Below, piece after piece: positions 47,420-50,635 of a DNA stretch of 50,635 nt. The position numbers and the translations under genes are program-made. Numbering within the stretch: position 1 is the first letter of the stretch; the number at the start of each line of letters is the position of its first letter. The notes beneath the pieces were generated by a model. It worked only from the letters and a program-made list of their open reading frames with translations, made no database searches and was not told the DNA's origin. Source of the stretch: JAAYLC01 sp035654795 (GTDB lineage: Bacteria; Bacteroidota; Bacteroidia; Flavobacteriales; Flavobacteriaceae). Where the stretch lies: NCBI GenBank assembly GCA_035654795.1, contig DASRWC010000050.1, positions 1-50,635 of the forward strand. The letters are read 5' to 3'.

Positions 47420-48853
47420 CTATTGACCACGGAAGAAGACAATAGTACTCAAGGTTTTCAAGATAATGGATCCGTCTAAAAATAAACTGCGGTGCTTAAT
47501 GTAATACAGATCATACTGAAGTTTCTCAAGTGCATCGTCCTCATTCTCACCATATTTTGCATTAACTTGTGCCCATCCGGTAATTCCGGGTTTAACAACG
47601 TGCCTCACCTCATAAAAAGGAATCTTTTCTGCCAGGGTGCACACAAATTCAGGACGTTCCGGTCGCGGACCGATTATGCTCATATCTCCACGGATTACAT
47701 TGATAAACTGTGGGACTTCATCCAATCTGCTCAGACGAAGAAATCTTCCAAATTTGGTTATCCTGGAATCTCCTTTTTGAGCAAACTGAGCTCCGTTTTT
47801 CTCAGCATCGGTAACCATACTTCGAAATTTATATAACTTAAAGGGGACACCGCTTTTACCTACCCGACTTTGCTGATAAAATAGGGGTCCGCGATTTCCT
47901 ATAAGATTACCAATAAGAACCAATGGCAGCAAAAGCAAGCCGCCAGCCAAGCCGATTAGTGACAAAACCATATCTAAAATCCGACTGAAAAGAAGGTAAA
48001 GCTTGTTGTTATTGCTGCGGCTAAAGGGGAAATACATGTAAAAATCACGCTCCACTTCCTGAACAGGAATCCGGCGCATCAATTCCTCATATACCTGTAC
48101 ATAATCCCTGATGGTCACACCTTTTTCCATCAAGCGCAACAACTCTTTGTTCAAATCCTTAGTGATCCCCCCATCAGTTCGTGCCGCTACAACAACCTCA
48201 GAAATGCGCCACTCGATTATTCGATCTTCGAGCTCCTTTAAACGTAGAAAAGGAATGTTGAGAGAATTCTGAATGTGTAGATTCTTGATGCTTGCCGTAT
48301 CGTAAAATGCCACAACTTTATAATTCGGATCCGTTCTTTCTAAAAAGCTGCAAATCTCTTCCGTGTCTCGAGAATCTCCTATGACTAACAATCGTTTATA
48401 AAAACGCGGACTGGAAATAAAAGTTAGATAGAAAAAACGGGAAAACAGAAAACCAAAAATTATGGTAAGCAGAAAAAAGATAATTTCCATCCGATTTGTC
48501 GGAAGCATCGGAGTATAATAAGGTGTAAGAATATAGCAAAGAACCGTGACAGATGAAGCTAAAATGATATTCTTTGTTACAACTCCCATGTTATTTGATT
48601 TCTGCAGATCATATAATTCAAAGACTGCGGCAAAAACCAAGAGATATGCTATGAGAACTAGGGTCCAGACGAAATTGTCAATGTCTATTCTGAAAAAATT
48701 AAAACTGGTAGTCTCTCCCAAAAGGAATAAAGAGAACATGACCATAACCATATCCAAAATCCGGAGTAGAATTTTCCGTTCTGAGATTTCAAAATGAATG
48801 TTTCCGGGACTCACGTCTCTATTCTTCTGTTCAATTGTTGTTGTACTTTCCAC
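47420..48853 (-). CDS. Polyprenyl glycosylphosphotransferase (exopolysaccharide initiation)
   Basis: This 477-residue membrane enzyme has four N-terminal helices (about 27-145), a CoA-binding-like nucleotide domain (RLLVIGDSRDTEEICSFL), a fifth membrane segment (about 290-312), and the catalytic bacterial sugar transferase domain. Motifs there are LFYQQSRVGKSGVPFKLYKF, RLSRLDEVPQFINVIRGDMS and IIGPRPERPEF. It transfers the first sugar phosphate from a UDP-sugar to undecaprenyl phosphate, starting capsule or exopolysaccharide repeat units. It is alone here; no glycosyltransferase cluster is visible. A -7 element lies 74 nt upstream. Confidence 0.92.
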   Translation of the reverse strand: MESTTTIEQKNRDVSPGNIHFEISERKILLRILDMVMVMFSLFLLGETTSFNFFRIDIDNFVWTLVLIAYLLVFAAVFELYDLQKSNNMGVVTKNIILASSVTVLCYILTPYYTPMLPTNRMEIIFFLLTIIFGFLFSRFFYLTFISSPRFYKRLLVIGDSRDTEEICSFLERTDPNYKVVAFYDTASIKNLHIQNSLNIPFLRLKELEDRIIEWRISEVVVAARTDGGITKDLNKELLRLMEKGVTIRDYVQVYEELMRRIPVQEVERDFYMYFPFSRSNNNKLYLLFSRILDMVLSLIGLAGGLLLLPLVLIGNLIGNRGPLFYQQSRVGKSGVPFKLYKFRSMVTDAEKNGAQFAQKGDSRITKFGRFLRLSRLDEVPQFINVIRGDMSIIGPRPERPEFVCTLAEKIPFYEVRHVVKPGITGWAQVNAKYGENEDDALEKLQYDLYYIKHRSLFLDGSIILKTLSTIVFFRGQ

Positions 48854-48927
48854 AAAAACTTCTTCTTGAATGTTATCATCAACTTTGTGGGGACGTGGAG
48901 ATTGAATCTTAACAAAATATTAAACGA

Positions 48928-48935
48928 CAAAGTTA
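48928..48935 (-). promoter_or_regulatory. -7 element of sugar transferase gene
   Basis: TAACTTTG on the minus strand, 74 nt before the ATG at 48853; no clear TTG partner. Confidence 0.5.
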
Positions 48936-49014
48936 AGTAAAAAATGGAAAGATAGGAGTTGCATATTTAGGAATAAAGAATATAAAGAGGAAAAAATAAA
49001 GACTAAAACAGCAT

Positions 49015-49575
49015 TTATCCTTTTTCTTTAGCCTTTGTTTTAACCCCGACTTGGTAAAAAACAATAGCGAGGCCACTGCCCACCAGGGCCCCAACAATTA
49101 TATCACTCGGGTAATGCACTCCCACATAAATGCGACTTAATGCAAAGAGAACGGGCCAGATGTAGATGAGGTAAGCCCAATTGGAAAACCGTCGGAATAC
49201 CAGCACTATAAAAGTAGTTACCGCAAAACTCGTTGCGGCATGACCTGAGAAGAAACTATAATTAGAAGGAGTTTGAAGAATCCGTATGAGATCTGCCCAC
49301 TCAGGCACATTACTCGGCCTTAAACGAGCGACAAAATACTTGGTCAGATTTCCTAATACCACTGTCGTTCCCAGGGTTAACAGAAGAAAAGAGATAATTC
49401 GAGTTGCATCTCTACCTTTAAAATATCGGAAAATCAAAAAAGCAAAAAGCAGGTATAAGGGAATCCATGTAATGGGTTGCGTGATTGCAATCCAAACGCC
49501 GTCATAACGTTCAATGCCAAGAGAATTAAGGTAAACAAAAAGATCCCTATCCCATTGTTTCAGTAAATGCCACAT
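49015..49575 (-). CDS. PAP2-family phosphatase
   Basis: This 186-residue membrane phosphatase has about five helices and the three PAP2 motifs: KYFVARLRP (KX6RP), SFFSGHAATS, and SRIYVGVHYPSD with the catalytic histidine. Such enzymes dephosphorylate undecaprenyl pyrophosphate or phosphatidic acid in the membrane. It starts one nt after the tatA stop, so the two are translated from one mRNA. Located next to the sugar transferase gene, a role in recycling the polyprenyl carrier is plausible, but inferred. Confidence 0.9.
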   Translation of the reverse strand: MWHLLKQWDRDLFVYLNSLGIERYDGVWIAITQPITWIPLYLLFAFLIFRYFKGRDATRIISFLLLTLGTTVVLGNLTKYFVARLRPSNVPEWADLIRILQTPSNYSFFSGHAATSFAVTTFIVLVFRRFSNWAYLIYIWPVLFALSRIYVGVHYPSDIIVGALVGSGLAIVFYQVGVKTKAKEKG

Positions 49576-49851
49576 TTAGAATCTTCTTTTTACAGGCCCT
49601 GTAATCTCCTCTATATCTTCTTTTACTTTATCAATTTCATTCCGAACATCCTTAGTGATATCAAGATCTATTCCTTCTTTCTCTGCACTTTTAGTGATTT
49701 CATGTTTGATATCATTGGTAGCATTTTTCACCTGGCGGATAATTTTTCCCATTTCACGGGCAATTTCAGGCACTTTATCTGCTCCAAAAATTAAGAGAAC
49801 CACAAATAGGATAAACCCTATTTCGGCTATACTGATAAACAAGAAAGGCAT
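49576..49851 (-). CDS. Sec-independent protein translocase TatA/TatB-like
   Basis: A start at the ATG at 49851 gives 91 residues; an upstream ATG at 49860 overlaps the expected transcription start. The layout is that of TatA: a short N terminus, one membrane helix (about 3-21, FLFISIAEIGFILFVVLLIF), the FG motif in IFGADKVPEIAREMGK, an amphipathic helix and a charged tail. It forms the pore for folded, twin-arginine proteins. TatA and TatB cannot be told apart with certainty. tatC is not nearby. It is directly joined to the PAP2 gene. Confidence 0.85.
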   Translation of the reverse strand: MPFLFISIAEIGFILFVVLLIFGADKVPEIAREMGKIIRQVKNATNDIKHEITKSAEKEGIDLDITKDVRNEIDKVKEDIEEITGPVKRRF

Positions 49852-49864
49852 CAAAATCATACTG

Positions 49865-49872
49865 CAAATATA
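49865..49872 (-). promoter_or_regulatory. -7 element of tatA-PAP2 operon
   Basis: TATATTTG on the minus strand, 13 nt before the ATG at 49851. It favours the internal ATG over the one at 49860. Confidence 0.55.
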
Positions 49873-49924
49873 CCCACTCGGAAGATATTAATCAGGTCGA
49901 TCACTTTTTTTAATTTGAATTTCC

Positions 49925-50635
49925 TTACTCCTTTAATTTCTTGAATTCCTTGCTACTTTTATGAAGAAAATCCATGAGAACCAACTCATTTTCCGGCCTG
50001 AGCATATTGTCTGTCAATCCTTTTTCCTGTGCATAAAAAAGAAATTCATAGGCTTGATCTTCGGGAATATTAAAATTATCTTCCACAAACTTTCTGCTAA
50101 AACGATTTCTAAGGTTATTACTACGTTTATCTTCTTTTTGCAAATGACTTTTGGTGTTGATCTTCTGATTTTTAGGAAATAAAAGATTAGCCACTCCGCC
50201 AAACATAGCCACAAAATTTATCCCGTGTTGCAACCGATGTAAATTTAAAGCCTCCTCTGCCGCATTACCCCTTATAGCAGTTTGTTCATCTACCGTAAAA
50301 CCATAGCCAAATTCCATTCCTCTATAGGAAAGATCCCAATTTTTATCAACCGTAAACGTGGGAATTCTTTTGATATCAGCACGAATATTCCCTGACAAAT
50401 CAGAAGGCCTCACCACTACCTCATCGAGCTGGGTAACAGAGGGATTTACATAAATATTCATTTCTTTTTTAACAATAATTCCCTCATCCACCACAACAGT
50501 AAAAGACTGATATTGTAGGGCAAAAATCTGAAGTCGATCATTCTTGGCAACAGCTATTTCAAATGTTCCATTTATAGCGGTAACCGTTCCTCTTTGGGAT
50601 GAAATATTATAAACCCCAATACCTTCTGCATCTTC
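49925..50635 (-). CDS. Carboxypeptidase-regulatory-like protein, partial
   Basis: The frame is open from the window edge (50635, in phase) to the stop at 49925, about 236 codons; the N terminus lies outside. The visible start (EDAEGIGVYNISSQRGTVTA, then INGTFEIAVAKNDRLQIFAL) is a CarboxypepD_reg-like beta-sandwich. A link with QLDEVVVRPSDLSGNI follows, as in the DEVVV linker of TonB-dependent receptors. The rest is a charged helical region without a barrel. The family is common in Bacteroidota and its function unknown. An internal GTG at 50494 would truncate the sandwich, so it is not the start. Confidence 0.7.
   Translation of the reverse strand, partial: EDAEGIGVYNISSQRGTVTAINGTFEIAVAKNDRLQIFALQYQSFTVVVDEGIIVKKEMNIYVNPSVTQLDEVVVRPSDLSGNIRADIKRIPTFTVDKNWDLSYRGMEFGYGFTVDEQTAIRGNAAEEALNLHRLQHGINFVAMFGGVANLLFPKNQKINTKSHLQKEDKRSNNLRNRFSRKFVEDNFNIPEDQAYEFLFYAQEKGLTDNMLRPENELVLMDFLHKSSKEFKKLKE

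Overview
The window looks like a stretch of chromosome from a member of the Bacteroidota, most likely Flavobacteriaceae. The evidence is low GC, the flavobacterial promoter pattern (TTG about 19 nt upstream of TAnnTTTG) before many genes, A-rich start regions instead of strong Shine-Dalgarno sites, two proteins with C-terminal type IX secretion (T9SS) sorting domains, and Bacteroidota-typical families (DUF5606, DUF2853, DUF5686, head-GIN/DUF2807, long GAPDH). No rRNA, tRNA, prophage, transposase or CRISPR array was seen. Most of the window is ordinary core genome.

Layout. 1-1207: an accessory patch holding a parDE toxin-antitoxin pair between two related imperfect hairpins that share a 19-bp direct repeat and 10-bp inverted outer ends, which resembles an integron-type cassette. 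1208-4450: envelope genes, including a YceI / porin / YceI operon with a Crp/Fnr-like site. 4500-13900 (mostly minus): acyl-CoA dehydrogenase, ComEA-like protein, alanine/glycine:cation symporter, a small PspC protein, a 1022-residue T9SS cargo and an ABC-F ATPase, with a small DUF2007 gene convergent to the last. 14000-19960: a thioredoxin-fold lipoprotein, fructose-6-phosphate aldolase, the ruvX-def-DUF5606 operon, a decayed dapD, DUF2853 and a nucleotide-sugar epimerase. 20100-21630: sigma factor, membrane protein and periplasmic sensor. 22500-25800: DUF4870-PadR-PspC-DUF2807 operon behind a 23-bp palindrome. 26370-35300: trxB, a second ABC-F ATPase, a methyltransferase, an orphan ABC ATPase, a DUF5686 protein, ribD and a YigZ-type protein. 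35300-46940: a housekeeping block (thioesterase, dnaA, phosphotyrosine phosphatase, PQQ-type dehydrogenase, RsmI-like enzyme, murein enzymes, HtrA protease, GAPDH, trmD, rplS). 47050-47393: a probable structured non-coding RNA. 47420 to the end: a polysaccharide-initiating sugar transferase, PAP2 phosphatase, TatA and a carboxypeptidase-regulatory-like protein cut by the window edge.

How the genes fit together. Several blocks serve the cell envelope: YceI/porin, PspC/DUF2807, the sigma-factor module, HtrA, MltG and a LysM-associated transglycosylase, Tat, and polysaccharide initiation with polyprenyl-phosphate turnover. Others serve translation and genome upkeep (def, ruvX, dnaA, trmD, rplS, ABC-F factors). 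The least explained elements are the 47.05-47.39 kb RNA, the hairpin-flanked parDE cassette, the PadR-operon palindrome, and the leader hairpin at the rplS mRNA 5' end. All family names come from reading the sequence from memory; no database search was run.
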